From assembly GCF_040643435.1 (NCBI RefSeq), contig NZ_JBEYUH010000004.1:297724-361723 (forward strand): 64,000 bases of DNA. The letters run 5' to 3'. Positions 41,145-49,638 of this stretch are shown here, piece after piece; position 1 is the first letter of the stretch; each line of letters opens with the position of its first letter. The notes beneath the pieces were generated by a model. It was given only the letters and a program-made list of their open reading frames with translations. It did no database searches and had not been told where the DNA came from. The DNA is from Rhodococcus sp040643435 (GTDB lineage: Bacteria; Actinomycetota; Actinomycetes; Mycobacteriales; Mycobacteriaceae). The position numbers and the translations under genes are program-made.

Positions 41145-43667
41145 TTACGGCCCGGTGGTCTGCTCGGTGGTCTCCTCGGCGGTCGGTGCGTCGCTTCCGG
41201 TGCCTTCCGCACTGTCGCTCCCCACGCTCTCCTTCTCGGTGCTGTCGCTCCCGGCGATGCCTTCGATGACGAGGCCGCCGTCGCCGACATCCACGTACAC
41301 GGTGTCGCCGGCGACCAGGGCACCGGAGAGGATCAGTTTCGAGATCCGGTTGTCCAACTCCCGCTGCACGGTGCGCCGCAGGGGGCGGGCACCGAACTCC
41401 GGTTCGTAACCTTCCTCGGCGAGCCAATCGACGGCACGTTCGGTTACGTCGAGGCGCAGATCCTGCGCGCGCAACAGTCTGCGGGTGCCGTCGAGGATGA
41501 GTTCGACGACCTCGCGCAACTGTGCTTTGTCGAGACGATGGAAGACCACCGTTTCGTCGATGCGGTTGAGGAACTCGGGGCGGAAGTACGAGCGCAACCG
41601 TTCCATCAGCTGCGGGGTGAGGCTTTCGATGTCGTCGCCGGGGTGGGAGAGGATCAGATCGGATCCGAGATTACTGGTGAGGATCACGATGGTGTTCTTG
41701 AAATCGACCGTGCGTCCCTGTGCATCGGTGACGCGGCCGTCGTCGAGCAGCTGGAGAAGCACATTGAAGACGTCGGCGTGTGCCTTCTCGACCTCGTCGA
41801 ACAGCACCACCGAGTAGGGCTGCCGCCGAACCTTGTCGGTGAGCTGCCCCGCCTCCTCGTATCCGACATATCCGGGTGGGGCACCGACCAGACGGGAAAC
41901 CGTGTGCTTCTCCTGGAACTCACTCATGTCGAAACGGATCATCCGGCTTTCTTCACCGAAGACCGCCGAGGCCAACGCCTTGGCCAACTCGGTCTTGCCG
42001 ACGCCGGTGGGACCGAGGAACAGGAACGAACCTATCGGGCGAGTCGGGTCCGCGAGACCGGCGCGTGCCCGGCGAACGCCTTCGGCGACGGCGCTCACCG
42101 CTTTGTCCTGACCGATCACTCGTTCGTGCAGAACGTCCTCGAGATCGAGCAGTCGCTGGCGTTCCTCGGCGGTCAACTCGGACACCGGGATACCGGTCTG
42201 ACGCGAGATCACTTCGGCGATGTCCACCACCTCGACCTGAGGAGTGGAGGTCGGTGCCTCGGCTCCGGTGCGTTCCTGAAGTGAGACGATCTCCTTCTTC
42301 AGTTCTGCGGCTTTGCCGTAATCTTCCGAGGCGACGGCCGAATCCTTCTCCCGTTCCAGGCGAGCGAGTTCTTCTTCCTGCGACCGCGTGTCCGGATCCG
42401 GTGTCTTGGTCCGCAGCCGAACACGGGCACCGGCCTGATCGACGAGGTCGATGGCTTTGTCGGGCATGAACCGGTCGGTGATGTACCGGTCGGACAATTC
42501 GGCCGCGGCCACGAGTGCTTCGTCGGTGTAGTGAACCTGATGATGCTCCTCGTAGACGTCGATCAACCCGCGGAGGACTTCGATGGTGTCGTCGACCGAC
42601 GGTTCGGTCACCATGACGGGCTGGAAGCGACGTTCCAGGGCGGCGTCCTTCTCGATGTGACGGCGGTACTCGTCGACGGTGGTCGCACCGATCGCGTGCA
42701 GTTCCCCTCGCGCCAGCGCAGGCTTGAGCAGGTTACCCGCGTCCATCGACCCCTCGCCGCCGCTACCTGCTCCGACGATGGTGTGCAGTTCGTCGATGAA
42801 CAGGACCAGTTCCTCGGAGTGCTCGCGGACCTCGTCGAGGAGCTTGGTCAGGCGCTCCTCGAACTCTCCGCGGTACTTGCTGCCTGCGACGAGTGAGCCC
42901 AGGTCGAGGGCGATCACGCGTCTGTCGGTCAGTGTCGACGGCACGTCTCCATTGACGATGCGTTGCGCGAGGCCTTCGACGATTGCCGTCTTGCCGACGC
43001 CGGGATCGCCGATCAGTACCGGATTGTTCTTCCGGCGGCGGGAGAGGATCTCGACCGTTTGTGCGATCTCCTGGGTGCGGCCGACGACGGGATCGAGATT
43101 GCCGGCGCGGGCTTCTGCGGTCAGGTCGCGCCCGTAGGTGTCGAGGGTGGGGGTGTTGCTCGGAGCGGAACTGCCGCGGCCGCGCCCTTCGAGCCGGGCG
43201 CCGGCGAGGACATGGGCCGCCGGATTCTCGCTGTTCGCGGCGATACCGTAGAGGATGTGCTCGGGACCGATGTAGCTGGTCCCCGTCTGCCCGGCCTGTT
43301 GTTGGGCGGAGCGGAATGCCCGTTTCGCCGCCGGACTCAATACTGTCTGACCGGCGTCCTGTTCACCCTCACCGGTGAGTGTGCGCATCTGTTCGGCCAC
43401 GTCGTCGGGATCGAGTCCGAGACCACTGATGATCCCTCGACCGGGATCTTCGAGCGTTGCGGCGTACAGGAGGTGTTCGGGGGTGAGTTCCGGGCTGCCC
43501 CACTCACGCGCTGCCCTTCCGGCACTGTCCACCAGGCGTTTCGCGTCCTCGTTGAGCAGTCGTCCCAGGTCGACTCGCTGTACCTGGGGTTGGCGGAGAT
43601 TGCTCGACCCGAAGAACCGCTCGATGATGTCGTCGAATGGGTCGCGGGAAATCCAGCTGTCGGTCAT
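41145..43667 (-). CDS. Hsp100/Clp ATPase of ClpC-like length without a ClpP loop
   Basis: An 840-residue double AAA+ disaggregase/unfoldase. Residues ~40-180 form the Clp N-domain repeat, Walker A1 is GDPGVGKT and Walker A2 is GPTGVGKT. A short UVR-like middle segment (LEREKDSAVASEDYGKAAELKKEIVSLQER) sits between the rings, as in ClpC. In AAA2, the ClpP-docking loop of ClpC (LGF-type) should follow TSNLG, but the sequence runs SDLILSHPGDDIESLTPQLMERL, without a tripeptide of that kind. It looks like ClpB there. The N-terminal extension MTDSWISRDPFDDIIERFFG is unusual. The ATG at 43667 is preferred over the longer frame. Confidence 0.88.
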   Translation of the reverse strand: MTDSWISRDPFDDIIERFFGSSNLRQPQVQRVDLGRLLNEDAKRLVDSAGRAAREWGSPELTPEHLLYAATLEDPGRGIISGLGLDPDDVAEQMRTLTGEGEQDAGQTVLSPAAKRAFRSAQQQAGQTGTSYIGPEHILYGIAANSENPAAHVLAGARLEGRGRGSSAPSNTPTLDTYGRDLTAEARAGNLDPVVGRTQEIAQTVEILSRRRKNNPVLIGDPGVGKTAIVEGLAQRIVNGDVPSTLTDRRVIALDLGSLVAGSKYRGEFEERLTKLLDEVREHSEELVLFIDELHTIVGAGSGGEGSMDAGNLLKPALARGELHAIGATTVDEYRRHIEKDAALERRFQPVMVTEPSVDDTIEVLRGLIDVYEEHHQVHYTDEALVAAAELSDRYITDRFMPDKAIDLVDQAGARVRLRTKTPDPDTRSQEEELARLEREKDSAVASEDYGKAAELKKEIVSLQERTGAEAPTSTPQVEVVDIAEVISRQTGIPVSELTAEERQRLLDLEDVLHERVIGQDKAVSAVAEGVRRARAGLADPTRPIGSFLFLGPTGVGKTELAKALASAVFGEESRMIRFDMSEFQEKHTVSRLVGAPPGYVGYEEAGQLTDKVRRQPYSVVLFDEVEKAHADVFNVLLQLLDDGRVTDAQGRTVDFKNTIVILTSNLGSDLILSHPGDDIESLTPQLMERLRSYFRPEFLNRIDETVVFHRLDKAQLREVVELILDGTRRLLRAQDLRLDVTERAVDWLAEEGYEPEFGARPLRRTVQRELDNRISKLILSGALVAGDTVYVDVGDGGLVIEGIAGSDSTEKESVGSDSAEGTGSDAPTAEETTEQTTGP

Positions 43668-43865
43668 TGTTTCCTCCGAGACGGAGAGGATGAAATCCGT
43701 TTCGACACTCACCCGCGGTACTTCGTGCCGGATCGCTGTGAGAGGCGTCCCGCCCGGTGATTCGGTGCCGGTTATCGATTTCGATCGTATACGGCACCGA
43801 CGATCCTGGTGGCGTCTTGCGAGAGCCACTGTCCGAGGATGTCCCGCTACATCCCGGCGGACATC

Positions 43866-43911
43866 AGAAGGCGCCCCGACGGATCCGGAGCGGACCGTCG
43901 GGGCGCCTTCT
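43866..43911. terminator. Strong terminator after fadB2
   Basis: A perfect 17-bp stem (AGAAGGCGCCCCGACGG, 43866-43882, with 43895-43911) is capped by a short TCCG-CGGA inner stem. It begins 10 bases downstream of the fadB2 stop. It also protects the Clp promoter from read-through. Confidence 0.85.
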
Positions 43912-43920
43912 GGCGTGTGT

Positions 43921-44775
43921 CTACTTGTAGCTGTAGAAGCCCTCGCCGGTCTTGCGGCCCAGGCGACCTGCATCGACCATGCGACGCAGCAGTGCCGGGG
44001 GAGCGTAGTGCGGCTCGGCGAACTCGTCGTACAGCGACTGCGCGGCATTGAGGGTGATATCGAGACCGACGGTGTCGATGAGGGTCAGCGGACCCATCGG
44101 GTAGCCGCAGCCGCCCTTCATCGCGGCATCGATGTCTTCCTTTGTCGCATAACCCGATTCGAGCATGCGCACGGCCGAGCAGAGGTACGGGATGAGCAGG
44201 GCGTTGACGATGAAGCCCGCCCGGTCGCCCGCCCGCACCGCCGTCTTGCCGAGGGTGTTCTTCGCGTAGTCGAACACCGCGTCGGCGGTGCTCTCGTCGG
44301 TGGTGAGCGCCGAGATGATCTCCACCAGCGGCATCACCGGCACCGGATTGAAGAAGTGGACGCCCACGACCTTGCCGGGCCGCTGGGTCGCCTGTGCCAT
44401 CTTGATCACGGGGATCGACGACGTGTTGGTGGCGAGGATGCCTTCGGGCTTCACGATCTTGTCGAGCTCGGAGAAGATCTCCACCTTGAGCGACTCGATC
44501 TCGGGGGCCGCCTCGACGACGAGGTCGCGGTCGGCGAACTCGTTCAGGTCGAGGGTGACGCGGATCCGTCCGAGGATCGCATCGGCATCCTCCTGCGTGA
44601 TCTTGCCGGACTTAACGGCGCGTCCGATCGACTTCTCCAGACGCTCACGTGCTGCAACCGCGAACGCCTCGGTGGTTTCCTTGACGAGGACGTCGCTACC
44701 GGCCTTCGCGCACACCTCGGCGATACCGGCACCCATCGTGCCGCCGCCGATGACGCCTACCTTCTCCACTGCCAC
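43921..44775 (-). CDS. fadB2: 3-hydroxybutyryl-CoA dehydrogenase
   Basis: A 284-residue NAD-dependent dehydrogenase that oxidises 3-hydroxyacyl-CoA to 3-ketoacyl-CoA. The NAD-binding motif is VGVIGGGTMGAGIAEVCAKAG. The catalytic His-Glu pair is in VVGVHFFNPVPVMPLVEII, and NALLIPYLCSAVRMLESG and GCGYPMGPLTLIDTVGLD follow as in mycobacterial FadB2. The GTG at 44775 has AGGAG upstream. It sits just downstream of fadE25 (52-base gap) in what looks like one operon. Confidence 0.93.
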   Translation of the reverse strand: MAVEKVGVIGGGTMGAGIAEVCAKAGSDVLVKETTEAFAVAARERLEKSIGRAVKSGKITQEDADAILGRIRVTLDLNEFADRDLVVEAAPEIESLKVEIFSELDKIVKPEGILATNTSSIPVIKMAQATQRPGKVVGVHFFNPVPVMPLVEIISALTTDESTADAVFDYAKNTLGKTAVRAGDRAGFIVNALLIPYLCSAVRMLESGYATKEDIDAAMKGGCGYPMGPLTLIDTVGLDITLNAAQSLYDEFAEPHYAPPALLRRMVDAGRLGRKTGEGFYSYK

Positions 44776-44827
44776 TGCGTAACTCCTGATCGCTGTGATG
44801 TTCCGGGGGTAACCTACGCGACCGCGA

Positions 44828-45985
44828 TCAGCGCAGAAGAGCGCGCGACATGACGACGCGCTGGATCTGGTTGGTGCCCTCGTAGATCTGCGTGATCTTG
44901 GCGTCGCGCATCATGCGCTCGACCGGGAAGTCGGTGGTGTAGCCGGCTCCGCCGAAGAGCTGCACGGCGTCGGTGGTGACCTCCATCGCGACATCCGAGG
45001 CGAAGCACTTCGCCGCGGCGGAGATGAAGCCGAGGTTGGCCTCGCCGCGCTCGGCGCGAGCCGCGGAGGTGTAGACCATCAGACGTGCGGCCTCGACCTT
45101 CATCGCCATATCGGCGAGCATGAACTGCACACCCTGGTTGTCGGAGATGGGCCGGCCGAACTGCTTGCGCTCCTTGACGTAGGCGATCGCCGCGTCGAGG
45201 GCTCCCTGGGCGAGGCCGACGGCCTGCGCGCCGATGGTCGGGCGGGTGTGGTCGAGGGTCGCGAGCGCGGTCTTGAAGCCGGTTCCGGGCTCACCGACGA
45301 TGCGGTCGCCGGGGATGCGGCAGTTCTCGAAGTACAGTTCGGCGGTCGGCGAACCCTTGATACCGAGCTTCTTCTCCTTCGGTCCGACGACGAATCCCTC
45401 GTCGTCCTTGTGGACCATGAACGACGAGATGCCGTTGGCGCCCTTGTCGGGGTCGGTGACGGCCATGACCGTGTACCAGGTGGACTTCCCACCGTTGGTG
45501 ATCCAGCACTTGGAGCCGTTGAGGATCCAGTCGTCACCGTCGGCCTTCGCGCGGGTACGCATCGACGCGGCGTCGGATCCCGCCTCACGCTCGGACAGTG
45601 CGTAGGAGGCCATCGCACCGTTCACGATGTCGGGCAGGACCTTCGCCTTGAGCTCGTCGGAGCCGCGCAGGATCAGGCCCATGGTGCCGAGCTTGTTCAC
45701 CGCCGGGATCAGCGACGACGAGCCGCACACCCGCGCGACCTCTTCGATGACGATGCAGGTCGCGATCGAGTCGGCGCCCTGGCCTTCGAACTGCTCGGGC
45801 ACGTGGATGGCGTTGAAGCCCGACTTGTTCAACGCGTCGAGGGCCTCCTGCGGGAAGCGCGAGTTCTCGTCGACGTCCTTGGCGTGGGGGGCGATCTCCT
45901 TCTCTGCGAGCGCGCGGATCGCTTCGCGGAGGGCCTCGTGCTCCTCGGAGAGCTGGAACAGATCGAAGTCGGGATTGAGGGCCAT
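44828..45985 (-). CDS. fadE25: Acyl-CoA dehydrogenase FadE25
   Basis: A 385-residue short/medium-chain-type dehydrogenase, very close to mycobacterial FadE25 throughout. The catalytic Glu lies in KITQIYEGTNQIQRVVMSRALLR at the end of the protein. FAD-binding motifs are YALSEREAGSDAASMRTRA and CWITNGGKSTWYTVMAVTD. With fadB2 downstream it forms a short beta-oxidation operon, and the divergent-looking TetR gene upstream (same strand, 123 bases) may regulate it. Confidence 0.93.
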   Translation of the reverse strand: MALNPDFDLFQLSEEHEALREAIRALAEKEIAPHAKDVDENSRFPQEALDALNKSGFNAIHVPEQFEGQGADSIATCIVIEEVARVCGSSSLIPAVNKLGTMGLILRGSDELKAKVLPDIVNGAMASYALSEREAGSDAASMRTRAKADGDDWILNGSKCWITNGGKSTWYTVMAVTDPDKGANGISSFMVHKDDEGFVVGPKEKKLGIKGSPTAELYFENCRIPGDRIVGEPGTGFKTALATLDHTRPTIGAQAVGLAQGALDAAIAYVKERKQFGRPISDNQGVQFMLADMAMKVEAARLMVYTSAARAERGEANLGFISAAAKCFASDVAMEVTTDAVQLFGGAGYTTDFPVERMMRDAKITQIYEGTNQIQRVVMSRALLR

Positions 45986-46092
45986 GACGGCGGACTCCTA
46001 ACGGCACGCGGTGCCAGAGTTGAGGGCGTAGCTCCCCCGAGCATATCGAGGAGAGGGTTCGCGACGTGATGGAATATGACGATTCTAACCCC

Positions 46093-46105
46093 GGCACTGA
46101 GTGCC
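46093..46105. promoter_or_regulatory. Palindrome upstream of fadE25
   Basis: GGCAC-TGA-GTGCC is a perfect 5-3-5 palindrome located between the TetR stop (46109) and the fadE25 start (45985), 108 bases upstream. It is a candidate operator for the TetR protein or for another fatty-acid regulator. The dyad is short, so confidence is limited. Confidence 0.4.
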
Positions 46106-46108
46106 AGG

Positions 46109-46855
46109 TCAACGGTGGTGGTGTGTGTTCTCCAGCTGGAGTCGCACCTGCTCGGCGACCTCGGCCGGTGTCAGCTCGGGTGGATAGGTCACCACCGCGA
46201 CGGCAGGTGGGGTCGGCGTCGCGCTTCGGCCGGCGCTCCCGTCGGCGGTCGGCACCACACCGAATGCGCGGCGCAACTCGAACAATGCCTGCTCGAGCCG
46301 TTCGGCAGTCGCGGTGTCGTCTCCACGGATCATCGCCCGCAACAGGAAGTTGTGCGTCGCGGTCATTGCGGCCGCGAAACTGACGGTGCGTACCGGCTTC
46401 TCTCCCGGTACCGCGGCGCGCAGAAAATCGGTGAACAACCTTTCGTAGCGATAGGTCGTGACGAGTTCGCGCTCCCGCAGCGCGGGCACCCGCTGCACCA
46501 CCCGGTACCGCCACACCGCCAGCTCGCGCCGATCACGGAAGTGCCCGAACACCAGCTTGGCTCCCTCGCATGCCGCTGCCCAGGGGTCGTCGAAATCCTG
46601 TGACAGGTACTCGGCAACCTGCTCGAGCAGCGATTCGTGATCGGCGAATATCACGTCCTCCTTCGACCGGAACTGCCGGAAGAACGTCCGCCGCGACACC
46701 CCTGCGGCCACGGCGATCTGCTCGACGGTGGTCGATTCGTACCCGAATTCGGAGAACAACCGGATCGCTTGGGTGACGACATGCACCCGGAACTGGGCGG
46801 GATCGGGTCCCGCCGGGTCGAGGCGGCGGGTGGGGCTACCGGTACCGGAGGTCAT
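46109..46855 (-). CDS. TetR-family regulator
   Basis: A 248-residue regulator. The DNA-binding domain is VTQAIRLFSEFGYESTTVEQIAVAAGVSRRTFFRQFRSKEDVIFADHESL, typical of TetR. A long C-terminal ligand-binding domain follows, then a Pro/Thr-rich tail (ATPTPPAVAVVTYPPELTPAEVAEQVRLQLENTHHHR) not usual in TetR proteins. It is upstream of fadE25-fadB2 on the same strand, so it may be the regulator of that operon and of itself. Confidence 0.85.
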   Translation of the reverse strand: MTSGTGSPTRRLDPAGPDPAQFRVHVVTQAIRLFSEFGYESTTVEQIAVAAGVSRRTFFRQFRSKEDVIFADHESLLEQVAEYLSQDFDDPWAAACEGAKLVFGHFRDRRELAVWRYRVVQRVPALRERELVTTYRYERLFTDFLRAAVPGEKPVRTVSFAAAMTATHNFLLRAMIRGDDTATAERLEQALFELRRAFGVVPTADGSAGRSATPTPPAVAVVTYPPELTPAEVAEQVRLQLENTHHHR

Positions 46856-46918
46856 GTCGTCGAGTATCCAATGTGGTCGTGGGGCGGCTGTTCACCCCGT
46901 GACGGCTTCGGCAGGGAC

Positions 46919-46948
46919 GGGACGTGCAGGGGCGGGACGTGCAGGGGC
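46919..46948. repeat. Tandem 15-mer repeat
   Basis: Two exact tandem copies of GGGACGTGCAGGGGC (46919-46933, 46934-46948) occur in the 173-base gap between the TetR and exonuclease genes. It has no evident function and may be simple slippage. No gene is convincing in this gap. Confidence 0.6.
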
Positions 46949-47028
46949 GGTGGACACGGTCACCTCCGGGTAGGACGTACTCGGATTCGACGTCGTCTCG
47001 ATCGTCGCAATACCGGGCCACATGCAGG

Positions 47029-47841
47029 TCACGAATCGTGGAAGTTGCCCGACTGCCCTGATCGCCGTCGGGGCCGCCGCCGGAAGAACTCGCGGACGGC
47101 GTGCAGCGTGCGCCGGACCCGCGACGCGGCAGCGGGGCGCTCGAGGACGTCGGTGCCCACCGGGGTGGGTGGCCGCACGGGCCAGCTGTCGTCGAGGTCG
47201 GTGACCTCGCGGCCCAGCCCGCGTAGATACTCGGCGAAACTGCGTTGACGTTCGGCATGCCAGGCGGCCTGGTCGGTCATGATGTCGAGATCGGCGAGTT
47301 CCGGATATCTCGCGACGAGCGCGCGGGTGAGATGGCCGGCGGCGAGGGCGTCTGCCTCGGCTTCGTGAGGATCGGTCAGCGGCACCCCGTATGCCTCGCA
47401 TACCGCCTGGAGTGTGCGCCTGCCTGGGCGACTGCGGTCCATCTCACGGTCGATGACATAGGGATCGACGACCGTGCCGATGTCCAGCCCGGTCAGGCCG
47501 AGGCGGCGCCCCTCGGTATCGAGCACCGTGAGGTCGTAGCTGGCGTTGAACGCGACGACGATGTGGCCGCGTGCCCACGCGTCGCACACTGCCTGGCGAA
47601 TCTGCCGGTAGCCGTCGAGATAGTCGAGTCCCTCGGAGCGCGCCCGCTCGGTGGTGATGCCGTGGATCGCGGTGGTCTCCTCGGGTATGGCGATGCCGGG
47701 GTCGAGCAGCCACGAACGCGTGTCGACGCGGTCGCCGTCGAAGGTCGCGACACAGGCCGTGACGATACGGGCGTTGCGTGGATCCCGATCGGTGGTCTCG
47801 AGATCGAACGCGCAGATCGGTCTGTCCGGCCAGGGCGTCAT
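47029..47841 (-). CDS. DEDDh 3'-5' exonuclease
   Basis: A 270-residue protein with the DnaQ-type exonuclease domain in residues ~8-180. Metal-binding residues are Asp13 and Glu15 (CAFDLETTD), an Asp in VVAFNASYDLTVL, and His and Asp in DPHEAEADALAAGHL, giving the DEDDh type. The C-terminal ~90 residues include a basic tail (VREFFRRRPRRRSG). It resembles stand-alone DnaQ-like exonucleases rather than the Pol III epsilon subunit. The ATG at 47841 is preferred (MTPWPDRPICAFDLETTD). Confidence 0.87.
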   Translation of the reverse strand: MTPWPDRPICAFDLETTDRDPRNARIVTACVATFDGDRVDTRSWLLDPGIAIPEETTAIHGITTERARSEGLDYLDGYRQIRQAVCDAWARGHIVVAFNASYDLTVLDTEGRRLGLTGLDIGTVVDPYVIDREMDRSRPGRRTLQAVCEAYGVPLTDPHEAEADALAAGHLTRALVARYPELADLDIMTDQAAWHAERQRSFAEYLRGLGREVTDLDDSWPVRPPTPVGTDVLERPAAASRVRRTLHAVREFFRRRPRRRSGQSGNFHDS

Positions 47842-47926
47842 GTTCGGTCCTCGCGTCCGTCGGGTCGTCGGTCGTGTCGGACGCATTGTTGCGGGAGGCA
47901 CCGACATCCCTCACGCGGCGGACCGG

Positions 47927-48514
47927 TCAGATCGTGTCGGTGCACACCACGAAGTTGCGCTCCCGGTACACGAAGCCACCGCCGGAGATGGAGCACTCGT
48001 TGACGTCGGAGGTGTCGAGAAGGATCTCGGTCACCTCTTCGCCCTGGATCGCAGGCTCGCCACACTCGATGCGCTTCGGATCCTCGCCACCGAGGTCCAT
48101 GCAGTGACCCACCACCCAGTCGACATCGAGACACAACGCCCCTACCTCGACACCTCCGAACGACTCGTAGTAGGTCTGGTCGATGTCACCGGGGCACATG
48201 GCGCTCGCGTCCACGACCTCGACGACCTTGTAGTTGGAACTCGGGCTACCGCAGGTCGCCTGGTCGATGGTCGCGTCGTCGACCGTGCCGCCGAGCGCGA
48301 TGCATTCGCCGGGTGCGACGTCGATGCTCAACTCCGTCGAGGGCGACGTCGTCGGGCTCGTGGAAGGCAGGGAGGTGGACGGCGCAGTGGAGGTGGCCGT
48401 GGCGTCGGCGTCCGGAACGGCCTGGCCTTCGATCTGGGACGAGCATCCTCCGAGTACACCTGCTGCCACCACTGCCATCGCGGCCGCGGCGGCCGCCCGT
48501 CGGAGAACGTTCAT
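47927..48514 (-). CDS. LppU-like lipoprotein
   Basis: A 195-residue secreted lipoprotein. The signal peptide MNVLRRAAAAAAMAVVAAGVLGGC has the lipobox LGGC, giving lipidation at Cys24. A Ser/Thr/Pro-rich linker (~38-60) precedes a domain with about eight Cys (GECIALGG, ATCGSPSSNYKVVEVV, CLDVDWVVGHCMDLGG, VNECSISGGGFVYRERNFVVC). The order and pattern resemble mycobacterial LppU, whose function is not settled. It is divergent from ligC with a gap of only 58 bases. Confidence 0.8.
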   Translation of the reverse strand: MNVLRRAAAAAAMAVVAAGVLGGCSSQIEGQAVPDADATATSTAPSTSLPSTSPTTSPSTELSIDVAPGECIALGGTVDDATIDQATCGSPSSNYKVVEVVDASAMCPGDIDQTYYESFGGVEVGALCLDVDWVVGHCMDLGGEDPKRIECGEPAIQGEEVTEILLDTSDVNECSISGGGFVYRERNFVVCTDTI

Positions 48515-48572
48515 GTTCGAAGAGCCTACGGAAGCGCTGCTCGAGCCCGCGCAGGGTGGAACGATGTGCCGC

Positions 48573-49637
48573 ATGGACCTGCCTGTGGTACCGCCGCTCG
48601 CTCCGATGCTCGCCAAGGTCTCCTCCACTGTTCCTTCCCAACCGGAGGACGGTCCGCCGCAGTGGTCGTACGAACCCAAATGGGACGGTTTCCGTGCGAT
48701 CGCCTTCCGCGACGGCGACGAGGTGGTTCTCGGGTCGCGCGGGGGCAAGGACCTCGTGCGGTACTTCCCGGAGCTCGCCGACGCGGTGCGAGCCGAACTT
48801 CCCCACCGGTGCGTGGTGGACGGGGAGATCGTCGTCCCGCGCGAGCGCGACGGCCGCACCCGGCTCGACTGGCAGGCCTTGTCCGAGCGCATCCATCCCG
48901 CCGCGAGCCGGGTCGCGCTGCTCGCCGAGCAGACCCCCGCCGTCTTCGTCGGTTTCGATCTGCTCGCCGTCGGCGACGAGAACCTCATGCAGGCACCCTT
49001 CGCGGATCGGCGTACACGGCTGCGGACCGAGATCGGCGGTGGCAAGAGTTGCCACGTCACGGTGGCGACCACCGATACCGACACGGCCCGACGATGGTTC
49101 GAGGAGTTCGAAGGAGCAGGTCTCGACGGCGTGATCGCCAAGCGGCTCGACGGGCTCTACCTGCCCGACAAGCGGGAGATGCTCAAGCTCAAGCATGCTC
49201 GTACCGCCGATTGTGTCCTGATGGGTTACCGCAAACACAAGAGTGTCGACGGTGTCGGTTCGCTGCTGCTCGGGCTCTACCACGAAGGTGAACTCGCGAT
49301 GGTCGGCGGTGCATCGGCGTTCACGCGGGAGCGCCGCGAGGAACTGCTCGCCGAACTGCAGCCGCTGCGCCTCGGCGAGGACCTCGTCGAGCAGGGCGAA
49401 CCGACTCGCTGGCGTTCGGCGGTGGATCGAAGCTGGGTGCCGCTGCGTCCCGAACGTGTCGTCGAGGTCGCGTACGACCAGATGGAAGGTGTGTCGGGGG
49501 CAGGGATGCGGTTCCGGCATGCGGCGAGGTTCCAGCGTTGGCGTCCCGACCGCGAGCCCGAGAGTTGCACTTTCGAACAGCTCGAGGTGCCGCTGCGTTA
49601 CGACCTGTCGGACGTGCTCGACCGGACGGAGGACTGA
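48573..49637 (+). CDS. ligC: ATP-dependent DNA ligase LigC
   Basis: A 354-residue nucleotidyltransferase ligase that seals nicks. The adenylated Lys36 is in motif I (YEPKWDGFRAI). Motif III is in TPAVFVGFDLLAV, motif IV DGVIAKRLDG, and motif V MLKLKHARTADC. A C-terminal OB domain follows. It is the short LigC type without extra domains, as in mycobacteria. I use ATG 48573 (MDLPVVPPLAPMLAK), with ATG 48564 the alternative. The polymerase gene follows in the same operon by one base. Confidence 0.92.
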   Translation: MDLPVVPPLAPMLAKVSSTVPSQPEDGPPQWSYEPKWDGFRAIAFRDGDEVVLGSRGGKDLVRYFPELADAVRAELPHRCVVDGEIVVPRERDGRTRLDWQALSERIHPAASRVALLAEQTPAVFVGFDLLAVGDENLMQAPFADRRTRLRTEIGGGKSCHVTVATTDTDTARRWFEEFEGAGLDGVIAKRLDGLYLPDKREMLKLKHARTADCVLMGYRKHKSVDGVGSLLLGLYHEGELAMVGGASAFTRERREELLAELQPLRLGEDLVEQGEPTRWRSAVDRSWVPLRPERVVEVAYDQMEGVSGAGMRFRHAARFQRWRPDREPESCTFEQLEVPLRYDLSDVLDRTED

Positions 49638-49638
49638 T

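Noticed and set aside
46856..47028. Small gene between the TetR and exonuclease genes
   Set aside because: Short frames exist on both strands, but they are Arg/Thr/Pro-rich, have no ribosome-binding site and include the tandem 15-mer.
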